A stretch of DNA of 46,411 nt from Desulfuribacillus alkaliarsenatis (lineage in GTDB: Bacteria; Bacillota; Bacilli; Desulfuribacillales; Desulfuribacillaceae): the NCBI RefSeq assembly GCF_001730225.1, contig NZ_MIJE01000005.1:1-46411 (forward strand), in the 5' to 3' direction. The translations under genes were made by a program, and so were the position numbers. The number at the start of each line of letters is the position of its first letter. Position 1 is the stretch's first letter. The notes under the pieces are model-generated. The model searched no databases, had not been told where the DNA came from, and worked only from the letters and a program-made list of their open reading frames with translations. Below, piece by piece: positions 32,786 through 40,852 of this stretch.

Positions 32786-33491
32786 AGCTGTAATTGTAGC
32801 TGCAGGTCTTTCAAGTAGGCTATATCCTTTAACACTAGATACTCCAAAAGGGTTACTAAAAATTAATGACGAGACTTTATTGTTACGATCTATTCGACTA
32901 ATTAAAAATCTTGGTATCTCTGAGGTAGCCGTAGTTATTGGATATCAAAGTGAAACAATGATACAGGCATTAGAGGGCGAGGCAATTGTTATTGTCAATC
33001 CATTTTATCAGCATTGCAATAATATGGGTTCCTTATGGTTTGCTAAAAACTTTGTAAGTAACCAACCGTTTTTATATATGCACGGCGATATCATTTATGA
33101 TGAAATAATTTTACAAAGTTCACATTGCGAGTTCCTAAGAAATCCATATGACTTACACTTAGTGACTGACTTTACTGAAGCTGACGAAGAAGCTATGAAA
33201 GTCAAAATAACTCCAGAAAATTTTCTCGTAGAATCTAACAAACAGTTATCTAAACAAGATAGTGCAGGTGAGTGGACGGGGATAGCATTCATAAATAACT
33301 CTGAAGCTGTGTTTGCATATATTGAAGAAGCTTTGTTAGCTGGGAATTTAAATGTATATGATACATACGCATTTACTAACATGGCTGGAGATGGGTACAA
33401 GTTATATTGTTCAGCCACTAATCATTTGCAGTGGATAGAAGTAGATTTTTTAACCGATTATGAAAAAGCAAAAAGGATGTTTACTCTATGA
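32775..33491 (+). CDS. CTP:phosphonate/phosphocholine-type cytidylyltransferase
   Basis: Free-standing MobA/LicC-fold enzyme of 238 aa. It has the full loop VAAGLSSRLYPLTLDTPKGL (R15, K25), the metal motif MHGDIIYD and the C-terminal WIEVDFLTDYEKA. In phosphonate loci enzymes of this group (PntC) make CMP-phosphonate esters from 2-aminoethyl- or 2-hydroxyethylphosphonate. It overlaps the decarboxylase upstream by 11 bases and the dehydrogenase downstream by 4, so it belongs to the phosphonate transcription unit. Together with 28387 and the PepM C-terminal domain, it is the third such domain of the island. Confidence 0.88.
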   Translation: MVNKAVIVAAGLSSRLYPLTLDTPKGLLKINDETLLLRSIRLIKNLGISEVAVVIGYQSETMIQALEGEAIVIVNPFYQHCNNMGSLWFAKNFVSNQPFLYMHGDIIYDEIILQSSHCEFLRNPYDLHLVTDFTEADEEAMKVKITPENFLVESNKQLSKQDSAGEWTGIAFINNSEAVFAYIEEALLAGNLNVYDTYAFTNMAGDGYKLYCSATNHLQWIEVDFLTDYEKAKRMFTL

Positions 33492-34591
33492 CGCACTTCA
33501 CATATTACAATCCAGTTAAAATCCATTTTGGAGTAGATATAATACAAAAACTCCCAGCTTTTATAAAATCACGTAATGCTTTAGTTATTACTTCGAAAGG
33601 CTTTAAGCGTCGAGGTACAGTCGATTATATTCAATCACTGAGCAACCGGATTGTTGCAATAATAGATAATGTAAAGCCCAATCCAACCTTAGCAGATGTA
33701 GAAGAAATATATGTATCTACGAATCAAATACAATTCGATTTAATTATAGCTTTAGGTGGAGGTAGTGTTATTGATGTTGCTAAAGCTATTTCTGTACGAC
33801 CGAAAAGTGGGTCTGTAAATGACTTAATAAACATTATAAAAGACAATGACTGCAAACTTCCTTATAAGATAACACCTATAATAGCGATACCTACTACTGC
33901 AGGAACAGGGAGTGAAGTGACACCTTGGGCGACAATCTGGGATACTAAGGAAATGAAAAAGTATTCTCTTCATTTAAAAGACCTGTGGTGTGAAGCTTGT
34001 GTGTGTGATCCAATTTTGACACAATCACTACCTAAAGACATTACAATTCAGACAGGCTTGGATGCTTTATCGCATGCTGTTGAGGCTGTTATTAATGTGA
34101 ATGCTAATCCTATATCTAATAGCTATGCAATAGAAGCCACACAAGAAATTATTACCATATTGCCTGAATTAGTTGCTGATTTAGATAGTATTCAGCTTCG
34201 AAGTCAAATGATGTTAGCATCATTGAAAGCAGGGCTAGCGTTTTCTAATACCCAGACATCTATTGCACATGCCATATCATATTATTTAACACTTCATAAG
34301 AGTCTCCCACACGGTATTGCCTGTAGTATTACGCTACCAGATATTATAGATTTAGCTATAGGAGTTAATGATGAGTTAGATAAAGAGTTATTTAAGATGT
34401 TTGGAGCACTATCTAGTGTTCCTATGAGAAAACTGTTCACTAAGTTGCAAGTCTCTATCGATTTGAGAAGTTATAATATATTAAAGGACGATTTACTATC
34501 AATACGTGAGTCTCTATCGCATACCAGTAGAGCAAAAAACAGCATTCTTGATGTTGAAGGATTATTTCTAAAATTAGAATCTAACGTATAA
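33488..34591 (+). CDS. Iron-type alcohol dehydrogenase, predicted phosphonoacetaldehyde reductase
   Basis: Group III alcohol dehydrogenase of 367 aa. NAD(P)-binding segments are ALGGGSVIDVAKAISV and IPTTAGTGSEVTPWATIWD; metal-binding residues fall in GLDALSHAVEAV and in SIAHAISYYLTLHKSLPHG. The family member in phosphonate clusters (as PhpC/FomC) reduces phosphonoacetaldehyde to 2-hydroxyethylphosphonate. No aminotransferase for 2-aminoethylphosphonate is present, so the hydroxy compound is the expected end product. The ATG overlaps the previous stop by four bases (ATGA). Confidence 0.88.
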   Translation: MTHFTYYNPVKIHFGVDIIQKLPAFIKSRNALVITSKGFKRRGTVDYIQSLSNRIVAIIDNVKPNPTLADVEEIYVSTNQIQFDLIIALGGGSVIDVAKAISVRPKSGSVNDLINIIKDNDCKLPYKITPIIAIPTTAGTGSEVTPWATIWDTKEMKKYSLHLKDLWCEACVCDPILTQSLPKDITIQTGLDALSHAVEAVINVNANPISNSYAIEATQEIITILPELVADLDSIQLRSQMMLASLKAGLAFSNTQTSIAHAISYYLTLHKSLPHGIACSITLPDIIDLAIGVNDELDKELFKMFGALSSVPMRKLFTKLQVSIDLRSYNILKDDLLSIRESLSHTSRAKNSILDVEGLFLKLESNV

Positions 34592-34620
34592 TAAAAATGC
34601 AATTAAAGGACAGGTCACAT

Positions 34621-35565
34621 ATGATCACAATTCGTAATATAGAAAAAGAAGATAAACAGCAGGTTCTTGAATTAATCGAGATTATCAATCAACAAGATAA
34701 CCTGGGATATTCGCTAACTGACGAATGGTTTGAATATGTAATTAAAGAAGCTGGAGAGCATATATTTGTTGCATTAGACACAACATCACTGAATTGTCTA
34801 TCTGTACATGATAGTGATAAACATCAAGTTGTAGGGTTAGCTACATGTATGATTGATTCAATATCAAAGCAATCAGCTCAAATTAATATCATTATACACC
34901 CTGCTTACCGTAAGCGAGGAACAGGAACCGCTTTGTACAATAAAATAATACAGCATATTGAACCTTATCCCATAGTCAGATTAGAAGCAATTGCAAAGAA
35001 AAGACTTAAGCAATCAGTTAGTTTTATGGAAAATAGAAAATTTAAACCAGCAATCTACTCTTGGCAAATGGAACTAGGGTTAACGAATGTTGGAAATATA
35101 AAAAGTTCTATGCCTATTAATCAAAAAATTCAATTACGACCAGCGACAGAATTGGACTTTTTTGAATACAGAGAGACTATGCATAGTTGCTTTAGTCATG
35201 AAATATCCCACATCCAATATGAGCAAATATTTAAGGATTTAAGTATAAAACTTTATTTTTACGAAATGATTGAACCACAATATTCTCAAGGTAAAATTGT
35301 TGTTGGTATGATAGCGATGCAAATACGGCGTAATGTTTCTACTGGTTATTTGTTTGACATAGCGATTAAAGAGGCATACCGAGGTAATGGCTACGGTCGT
35401 CAGATGATTTGCGAAGCACTAAATAATTTAAAGCAAATGAATATGCATAAGGCAGCATTAATTGTTGAAGGTACTAATAAAAAAGCCTTATCACTTTATA
35501 GCAATTTAGGCTTTGTAATAGTGGATGAAGATATCATTATGGAGAAAATGATTGTTAACAATTAG
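34621..35565 (+). CDS. Tandem GNAT acetyltransferase
   Basis: Two GNAT domains in one 314-aa chain. The first (residues 1-150) has INIIIHPAYRKRGTGTALYN as its acetyl-CoA loop; the second (about 165-314) has FDIAIKEAYRGNGYGRQMI and ends in the usual KALSLYSNLGFVIV. ATG 34621 follows AAAGGA and ACAGG at suitable distance; ATG 34597 lies upstream of that site. The substrate is unknown. Position at the end of the phosphonate operon suggests N- or O-acetylation of the glycan or phosphonate. The tail of the gene overlaps the fliS promoter. Confidence 0.85.
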   Translation: MITIRNIEKEDKQQVLELIEIINQQDNLGYSLTDEWFEYVIKEAGEHIFVALDTTSLNCLSVHDSDKHQVVGLATCMIDSISKQSAQINIIIHPAYRKRGTGTALYNKIIQHIEPYPIVRLEAIAKKRLKQSVSFMENRKFKPAIYSWQMELGLTNVGNIKSSMPINQKIQLRPATELDFFEYRETMHSCFSHEISHIQYEQIFKDLSIKLYFYEMIEPQYSQGKIVVGMIAMQIRRNVSTGYLFDIAIKEAYRGNGYGRQMICEALNNLKQMNMHKAALIVEGTNKKALSLYSNLGFVIVDEDIIMEKMIVNN

Positions 35566-35582
35566 ACAATCGTTGCCGATAA
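35556..35582 (+). promoter_or_regulatory. Sigma-D promoter of the fliS unit
   Basis: TAAC (35556-35559), 15 bases, then GCCGATAA (35575-35582). The -10 is perfect and the -35 differs from TAAA at one base. The -35 lies inside the last codons of the GNAT gene. Confidence 0.8.
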
Positions 35583-35676
35583 AATAAATAAGTAAAATTG
35601 TCAGATAGAATATGTTCAAATAGATAGCATAGTTATAAAAATACGTTAACACGTAATCAATGGAGAGGTGACTATA

Positions 35677-36279
35677 ATGGCAATGAGGAATCCCTATGAT
35701 GTATATAAGCAACAAGTGAGAATATCTGAAAATAAAAAGAACATGGGGAAATCGGCAGAGAAAAAAGAGGCAGAAGTAACAACTCTACAACAATCAGAAA
35801 ACCAAAGTGCAAATCAACAAACAAAGGGTGTAGAGAATAAAGTAGAGAATAAACCAGTTGGCAACAAGAATAATGTGACTGCAGGTAAAGATATAAAGAC
35901 TATTCAGAAAGAAAACCCTTATTTGTTCAATACTGTTATGACTGCAACACCAGAGGAACTTACCCTTCTGTTATATGGTGGTGCTGTGAAATTTATGAAA
36001 CAGACTATTGCCTGCATGAAAGCTAACAATATTACTGAAGCTAACACTGCAAATCAAAGAGCACAAGCAATTTTTGAAGAATTAATGTGTTCGTTAGATC
36101 AAGAAGGTCAACCAGAAATGTCACAACAGCTTTATAATTTGTATGAGTATATTAATTATAGCTTGGTAGACGCAAATATTAAAAAAGACCCTCAGATTAT
36201 TGAGCAAATGATAGAGTTTACGAATGAGCTTCGTTCAACATGGCAAGAAGCAATCAAACTTGTTAGAACAAAAAAATAA
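35677..36279 (+). CDS. fliS: FliS flagellin export chaperone with an unusual N-terminal insertion
   Basis: FliS binds newly made flagellin and keeps it unpolymerised until export. Residues 80-200 match the whole FliS fold (ENPYLFNTVMTATPEELTLL, LYGGAVKFMKQTI, onward to the last helix). The first 80 residues are extra. They begin MRNPYDVYKQQVR, itself like the start of a FliS protein, and continue with a Lys/Asn/Gln-rich low-complexity tract. The usual FliS length is 125-135 aa; this one has 201. ATG 35677 follows GGAGAGGTG by 6 bases. A sigma-D promoter precedes it. Confidence 0.9.
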   Translation: MAMRNPYDVYKQQVRISENKKNMGKSAEKKEAEVTTLQQSENQSANQQTKGVENKVENKPVGNKNNVTAGKDIKTIQKENPYLFNTVMTATPEELTLLLYGGAVKFMKQTIACMKANNITEANTANQRAQAIFEELMCSLDQEGQPEMSQQLYNLYEYINYSLVDANIKKDPQIIEQMIEFTNELRSTWQEAIKLVRTKK

Positions 36280-36382
36280 TATTAACAATCATAGAAATAT
36301 AATAGTCTCAAATTTTGACATCATTATGACTATCTAATATTATTGAGTAATGAATTTATTAGAAATCGTTAGGAGGCATTTG

Positions 36383-36763
36383 ATGTCTGAAGCAATCAAT
36401 AATGTTACTGAAGTTGCTGATAGGTTAATAGATTTAACAGATATTGTAGAAGATGGTTTTGAACAAATTAATGTTTTAGTAATTCAGCATCGTTTTGATG
36501 AAGCAATATTACTTTTACAAGATGTGGTTAACGCTGTTTCTACAATGCAAAAGGCGGTTAATCCTTTACTGGATAGCTTTCAATCAGCCCAACTTGCACC
36601 TGTAACTAAGAACCTTATGGAGAGTATTGCTGGCTTTGTTAGTCTGTATCAAGAAGATAAGAAAGATGAAATAGCCGATTATATCTCTTCGAAGATTATA
36701 CCGTGTTATAATGATTGGAAAGAACAGGTGAAGAATAATCTTAAACCACGGCGTACGAATTAA
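36383..36763 (+). CDS. Small helical protein after fliS, possible FliT-like chaperone
   Basis: A 126-aa, acidic, all-helical protein. ATG 36383 follows TAGGAGGC (36370-36377); the longer frame from 36350 has no site. Position directly after fliS is where Bacillota carry fliT, but I see no clear FliT signature. Its C-terminus (ADYISSKIIPCYNDWKEQV) resembles that of the small protein at 17877-18221. That suggests one family with a copy at each end of the glycosylation island. The gene ends at a strong terminator. Confidence 0.75.
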   Translation: MSEAINNVTEVADRLIDLTDIVEDGFEQINVLVIQHRFDEAILLLQDVVNAVSTMQKAVNPLLDSFQSAQLAPVTKNLMESIAGFVSLYQEDKKDEIADYISSKIIPCYNDWKEQVKNNLKPRRTN

Positions 36764-36772
36764 ATAAATATC

Positions 36773-36821
36773 AAAAAAAACCTGCTGTTCATAATGCCAC
36801 TATGAATACAGCAGGTTTTTT
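36773..36821. terminator. Bidirectional terminator between converging genes
   Basis: AAAAAACCTGCTGTTCATA pairs with TATGAATACAGCAGGTTTTTT (two-base bulge) around ATGCCAC. It has A-runs on the left and T-runs on the right, so it can stop both the fliS unit and the flagellin gene on the minus strand. Confidence 0.88.
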
Positions 36822-36835
36822 GATTTGTAATATAT

Positions 36836-37636
36836 CTACCTTAACAAGTCAATACTAGAAGCCATTATGCCCATATTCATCCGTTGCGTAGAAAAATATG
36901 TTTGTTGCATGATTTGAAATTTCTGCAATTCCATTGCAGATTTAGCGATATCAGCGTCTCGCAGTCTAGAATCCGCGGCAGCTTGGTTTAATTCAGCCTC
37001 ACGGCTATTATTCATGCTAATATCTAAGCGATTATCAATAGCACCTAAGTTAGCACGGTTACCTGATATCTGAGAAATTGCTTCATCGATAATGCGAAGT
37101 GATGCCCTAGGGTTTGATACTAAGTCTACTTCTGCTAGTGAGCTCCCAGTTGTGATGTTTCCAAGCTGCTCAGACAAAGCATTTCCTATTGAGATTTCAA
37201 GGCCCTCCCCATTAGCATTGGTTGTAGTATTTAGCAATTCGGCACTTCCGTCTAACAGAGATTGTGTATTAAACTGAGTATCTCTTCCAATGGCATCTAC
37301 AGTGTCCCTCAACTGTGAGAATTCTTGTTGTAAAGCTTGGCGATCAGAGTTTGTAAGCATGCCATTATTGGCTTGAACTGATAACTCTCTCATACGTTGC
37401 AAGGCAGAGTGAGTTTGGTTTAGTGCCCCTTCAGCTGTTCTGACTAAAGACTGACTATCTGCCATGTTCCTTGTAGCCATACTCTCGCCGCGAATTTGAC
37501 CTCTAAGTTTTTCCGAAATAGCTAAACCAGCAGCATTATCAGCAGCTTGGTTTATTTTCGTACCTGTGCTCATTCTCAACATTGCTTTTTGTTGTTCTAG
37601 TCCAAATCCATTACTAAAGCCTTGTACATTAATCAT
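36836..37636 (-). CDS. Second, divergent flagellin
   Basis: A 266-aa flagellin with intact N-terminal (STGTKINQAADNAAGLAISE, RGQIRGESMATRNMADSQSL) and C-terminal (SRLRDADIAKSAMELQKFQI) D0/D1 helices. It differs strongly from the main flagellin. The N-terminus is about eight residues shorter, starting MINVQGFSNGFGLEQQKAML in place of the [11 protein letters not shown] pattern, and the C-terminus ends in MNMGIMASSIDLLR. It is transcribed against the rest of the flagellar genes. GGAGGTGAG precedes the start. It may be a minor filament or adaptor subunit, or an acceptor with a special role. Confidence 0.93.
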   Translation of the reverse strand: MINVQGFSNGFGLEQQKAMLRMSTGTKINQAADNAAGLAISEKLRGQIRGESMATRNMADSQSLVRTAEGALNQTHSALQRMRELSVQANNGMLTNSDRQALQQEFSQLRDTVDAIGRDTQFNTQSLLDGSAELLNTTTNANGEGLEISIGNALSEQLGNITTGSSLAEVDLVSNPRASLRIIDEAISQISGNRANLGAIDNRLDISMNNSREAELNQAAADSRLRDADIAKSAMELQKFQIMQQTYFSTQRMNMGIMASSIDLLR

Positions 37637-37996
37637 ATTCTCACCTCCACTCTACTAGTATTGCAATGTTAGTCTATTTACTAACATTTTACATTATTTC
37701 CTCGGTTATTTCTAGAGTCTAATGTGCTATAAAGGGAGTTAAGCTTTACAAATAATAGGTCATATTATTATCCTTAATAGAAATCTTTTGTACTACTAAA
37801 AAATAAAAATTGAATAAAGGTTTATAGGAATATCGTCGAATAAGTAGTATGGTATTGTTTCAAATCAGTTGGTTTGCTACTCTAACAAATGATGATATAA
37901 TATCATTGACAACACTGAAAATATCCTTAACAATCTCAGACGTTGCAGTATATAAAAAACACTCAAGGTAAAAAAATTAAATTGGGGGATTTATCA
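37637..37996. other. Intergenic region between the divergent flagellin and the small membrane protein
   Basis: This 360-base gap holds the second flagellin's leader on the minus strand, with a perfect 8-bp hairpin ATGTTAGT/ACTAACAT (37666-37687). It also holds a 15-bp perfect palindrome ATGATATAATATCAT (37892-37906) abutting TTGACA (37906-37911), which with AACAAT (37929-37934) at 17 bases makes a possible promoter for the rightward gene. No convincing sigma-D promoter for the flagellin is visible. Confidence 0.5.
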
Positions 37997-38206
37997 TTGG
38001 AAATTGATTGGAGAAATGTGCTAGAAACACTCTTTAACTTTATACTAATAATTGCATTTGTATTTTTTATTAACCATGTAACAAATGTTGTGAAAAGACG
38101 TAAAGCGAATAAAATTGATAATGCTGACATAAATAATAATGACAGCAATGAAAGTGATAGTAATAACAACAATAATAAAGACAACAACAATAAAAAGAAG
38201 AAATAA
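37997..38206 (+). CDS. Small single-pass membrane protein with Asn-rich tail
   Basis: TTG 37997 behind GGGGGA gives 69 aa. The protein has one transmembrane helix (TLFNFILIIAFVFFINHVT, residues 10-28), then a basic patch (KRRKANK) and a tail made almost only of Asn, Asp, Ser and Lys. The charges place the tail in the cytoplasm. I do not recognise a family. Its position among flagellar accessory genes suggests, without proving, a motility-linked role. Confidence 0.6.
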   Translation: MEIDWRNVLETLFNFILIIAFVFFINHVTNVVKRRKANKIDNADINNNDSNESDSNNNNNKDNNNKKKK

Positions 38207-38242
38207 TTAGTTGTTAGATATATCTTGAAAGGATGTGGCGAA

Positions 38243-38461
38243 ATGGATGTTGCAAAAATGTCGATGTCACTCAGTCAGATGCAATTACAGCAGGATGCTA
38301 GCATGGCTGTTATGAAAATGGCAATGGATACTGCAATGACGCAAACCGCAGATATTACAGACTTATTAGAGTCAAGTATGAAAACAATTGACCCAAATGT
38401 AAAAGCTATGGAACAATCTGTACAACCCCATTTAGGTGGTAATATAGATTTATATTTATAG
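38243..38461 (+). CDS. YjfB-like putative motility protein
   Basis: A 72-aa protein with the features of the YjfB_motility family: MDVAKMSMSLSQMQLQQDAS, an Ala/Met-rich helix, and the conserved end EQSVQPHLGGNIDLYL. In Bacillus the family is associated with sigma-D regulated genes; its function is not known. ATG 38243 follows AAAGGATG. Confidence 0.82.
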   Translation: MDVAKMSMSLSQMQLQQDASMAVMKMAMDTAMTQTADITDLLESSMKTIDPNVKAMEQSVQPHLGGNIDLYL

Positions 38462-38468
38462 CCCAATA

Positions 38469-38500
38469 AGGCCTCCGGTGAACTTATATACTGGAGGCCT
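38469..38500 (+). terminator. Hairpin after the YjfB-like gene
   Basis: AGGCCTCCGG pairs with CTGGAGGCCT over a short loop. The stem is GC-rich but the following sequence (CACTATTATTT) is only moderately T-rich, so it may be a weak terminator or an mRNA-stabilising hairpin. Confidence 0.6.
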
Positions 38501-38690
38501 CACTATTATTTGAATAAAGGCGATACTGAGTTATTTGCACTAATGAAGTGCGAATAATTGACCTGTTACACGAAAATATACACAGGCAAAATGTCGGAGG
38601 TAGCCAACTAATATATTATGGTATAATTTCTTTACTCATACAAGGAATGAGTTGTAGTGTAGCTACTGAAATTGATAAGAGGTGAAATAA

Positions 38691-38993
38691 ATGTCCTACG
38701 ATATTTGTAGTATATGTGGCAGGTTTTATGCTAAAGATGGCCAATCTTATTGTGGAGAATGTAGGGACAAAGATAAGAAAGAATTCAATAAATTGCGTAC
38801 GCTTGTAAAGCAGCGACCTGGTATCCTAGCATTCGAGGCATCGAACCAAACTGGAATCCCAATTAATACAATAATGCGGTATGTTAAGGAACGCCGAATT
38901 TATATAGCTGGAGACGGTAAAGACTCTGGTAAAATTTATTTTCGAGATACACTTCCTGAAGATAGTAGAAAAAGGCGTTGGACAAATGACTAA
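38691..38993 (+). CDS. Second YvyF-type (TIGR03826-like) protein
   Basis: A 100-aa paralogue of the protein at 9373. It has one cysteine pair set (CSIC...CGEC, residues 6-25), a helix-turn-helix-like segment (FEASNQTGIPINTIMRYVKE) and a basic tail (RKRRWTND). It lacks the second zinc ribbon of the longer homologue. GAGGTG precedes ATG 38691. A DNA-binding or regulatory role is likely from the fold, but the target is not known. Confidence 0.8.
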   Translation: MSYDICSICGRFYAKDGQSYCGECRDKDKKEFNKLRTLVKQRPGILAFEASNQTGIPINTIMRYVKERRIYIAGDGKDSGKIYFRDTLPEDSRKRRWTND

Positions 38994-39127
38994 TTTACAG
39001 CTTTAAAGTAGCAGGATCTAAACCGAATCGATAGTATGATAATAGACTATTTCATAAGTCTAGTTTATATGCTAAGCAAATAGCTATTCTAATATGCAGC
39101 AATAATTCGGTGATAGGAGGAAAAGGC

Positions 39128-40852
39128 ATGCTTACATCTGATAAAAATAAGCCAAATTGTCTATCCAAACTTACTATAGCATTAGAGTCGCTTCAGGTAG
39201 CCACTGTCGTATCTAACGAAAATAATTATATATTACACTTAAATAAAACGACCGAGTTAATTACAGGCTGGACAAATGCCGAAGCAAAAGGTAGAAAAAC
39301 TAATGAAGTTGTTAATGCATTAGAGGTAGGAGAATGTACAATCCTAACTGCTAAAAACGACCAAGATTATTATATTAAAAAAGCTACTTTTGATTATTAT
39401 ATTGACAATGATAGACAGAAAAAATATATTATAACTTTTTTCAGTAAAGTTGCTAATTGCTCTCAAAGTCAGTTATTCACTTTATCTGAGCAAAACCTTC
39501 GCGTTATATTCGATAGTATTTATGATGCAATTATAATTCATGATATTGAAGGTAATATTTTAGACGTTAACGAGAAAATGCTAGATATGTATCAGGTAAC
39601 AAGGGAAGAGTTAAAGGGATACACGATTGTAGATGATTACTCAAGTGAAGATAATCCATTCCACCTTTTGCCTTCAATCTGGTCGAAGGTTGTTGATGGT
39701 GAGCCACAGTTTTTTGAATGGAATGCACGGAGACCCAGGGATAAGAGCGCTTTCAATGTCGAAGTATATCTGAAAAAAATTCCGATTAAAAACAAAGATG
39801 TAATAATGGCTACTATTCGCGACATAAGCGAGCGAAAACAAACAGAAAATATGATTCGTCACTTAAGCTATTATGATAAACTCACAGGACTTCATAACCG
39901 TGCTTATTTTGAAGAAGAGTTAAAGCGCTTAGATAAGAGATATAATTTACCATTAAGTATTATTATTGCGGATGTAAATGGGCTTAAGCTAACTAACGAT
40001 GCCTTTGGGCACTTAGCTGGAGATAACCTGCTAAAAAAAGTTGCAGAGATTCTAAGACAGGCATGTCGCAAAGTAGACACAATAGCCCGCTGGGGTGGAG
40101 ACGAATTTGCAATAATTCTAACCAATACTGATGCAAGCGTTACTGATGAAGTCTGTCAAAGAATTCAAGAACAATGCAACCAAGCAGATCCGCAGCCTAT
40201 TACTATGAGTTTAGCTACTGGCAGTGCGACGAAGACTGAGATGAGAGAAGACATATTAGATATTATTAAAAAAGCAGAAGCGAATATGTACTCTAACAAG
40301 CTCAGGAATGGATCGCAAATCCGCAAAAAAATTATGAACTCTCTATTAAAAAAGCAAAGGCATAATAAGCATAATACGGATAGGATGATAGCGCTAGCTA
40401 GGAAGATAGCTGAAAAACTAGATATGGATGATACGGAAATAGAATCTTTAGAATTATTGATAACTTTACATGATATCGGTAAGGCTTCAATCGCTGACGA
40501 GATATTATCTAAGCCAGGACCATTGACGCAAGAGGAAACAAATATCGTTCGTAAGCATAGTGAAATTGGTTTTCGTATTGCTTCAACTTATCCTGACTAT
40601 GCCCATATTGCAGATGGGATTCTAGCACATCATGAATGGTGGGACGGTAGTGGTTACCCAAGACAATTTAAGGGTGAAGAAATTCCTCTCATGTCAAGGA
40701 TTGTTGCAATCTTAGAAGCCTACGATGTAATGACGGAAGATCAGCCCTATAAAAAGGCGATAAGCAATGATGAGGCTATAGAAGAATTAAAAAGGTGCGC
40801 GGGGACGCAATTTGACCCGAATCTAGTAGAATTGTTTGTAAAGATTATTTGA
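39128..40852 (+). CDS. PAS-PAS-GGDEF-HD-GYP cyclic-di-GMP enzyme
   Basis: Residues 10-120 and 125-240 are two PAS sensor domains. The GGDEF domain follows with an intact active site GGDEF (323-327) and an inhibitory I-site RxxD (RKVD) five residues ahead. The C-terminus is HD-GYP, with HDIGK (H448, D449), HH and the GYP loop (HHEWWDGSGYP). Both cyclase and phosphodiesterase motifs look functional. There are no membrane segments, so it is a cytoplasmic sensor. ATG 39128 follows AGGAGG. Cyclic-di-GMP normally sets the balance between motility and attachment, which suits the setting. Confidence 0.92.
   Translation: MLTSDKNKPNCLSKLTIALESLQVATVVSNENNYILHLNKTTELITGWTNAEAKGRKTNEVVNALEVGECTILTAKNDQDYYIKKATFDYYIDNDRQKKYIITFFSKVANCSQSQLFTLSEQNLRVIFDSIYDAIIIHDIEGNILDVNEKMLDMYQVTREELKGYTIVDDYSSEDNPFHLLPSIWSKVVDGEPQFFEWNARRPRDKSAFNVEVYLKKIPIKNKDVIMATIRDISERKQTENMIRHLSYYDKLTGLHNRAYFEEELKRLDKRYNLPLSIIIADVNGLKLTNDAFGHLAGDNLLKKVAEILRQACRKVDTIARWGGDEFAIILTNTDASVTDEVCQRIQEQCNQADPQPITMSLATGSATKTEMREDILDIIKKAEANMYSNKLRNGSQIRKKIMNSLLKKQRHNKHNTDRMIALARKIAEKLDMDDTEIESLELLITLHDIGKASIADEILSKPGPLTQEETNIVRKHSEIGFRIASTYPDYAHIADGILAHHEWWDGSGYPRQFKGEEIPLMSRIVAILEAYDVMTEDQPYKKAISNDEAIEELKRCAGTQFDPNLVELFVKII

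Noticed and set aside
35566-35606. GACAAT...ATTGTC inverted repeat around the fliS -10
   Set aside because: Only six bases per arm with a long spacer; likely chance in AT-rich DNA.
37829-37836. Reverse-strand GACGATAT upstream of the second flagellin
   Set aside because: One mismatch in the -10, no TAAA 14-16 bases away, and it would give a leader near 200 bases.
39004-39029. TAAA followed after 14 bases by ACCGAATC, a possible sigma-D promoter before the GGDEF gene
   Set aside because: Only CCGA of the -10 matches and the spacing is off; too weak to call.
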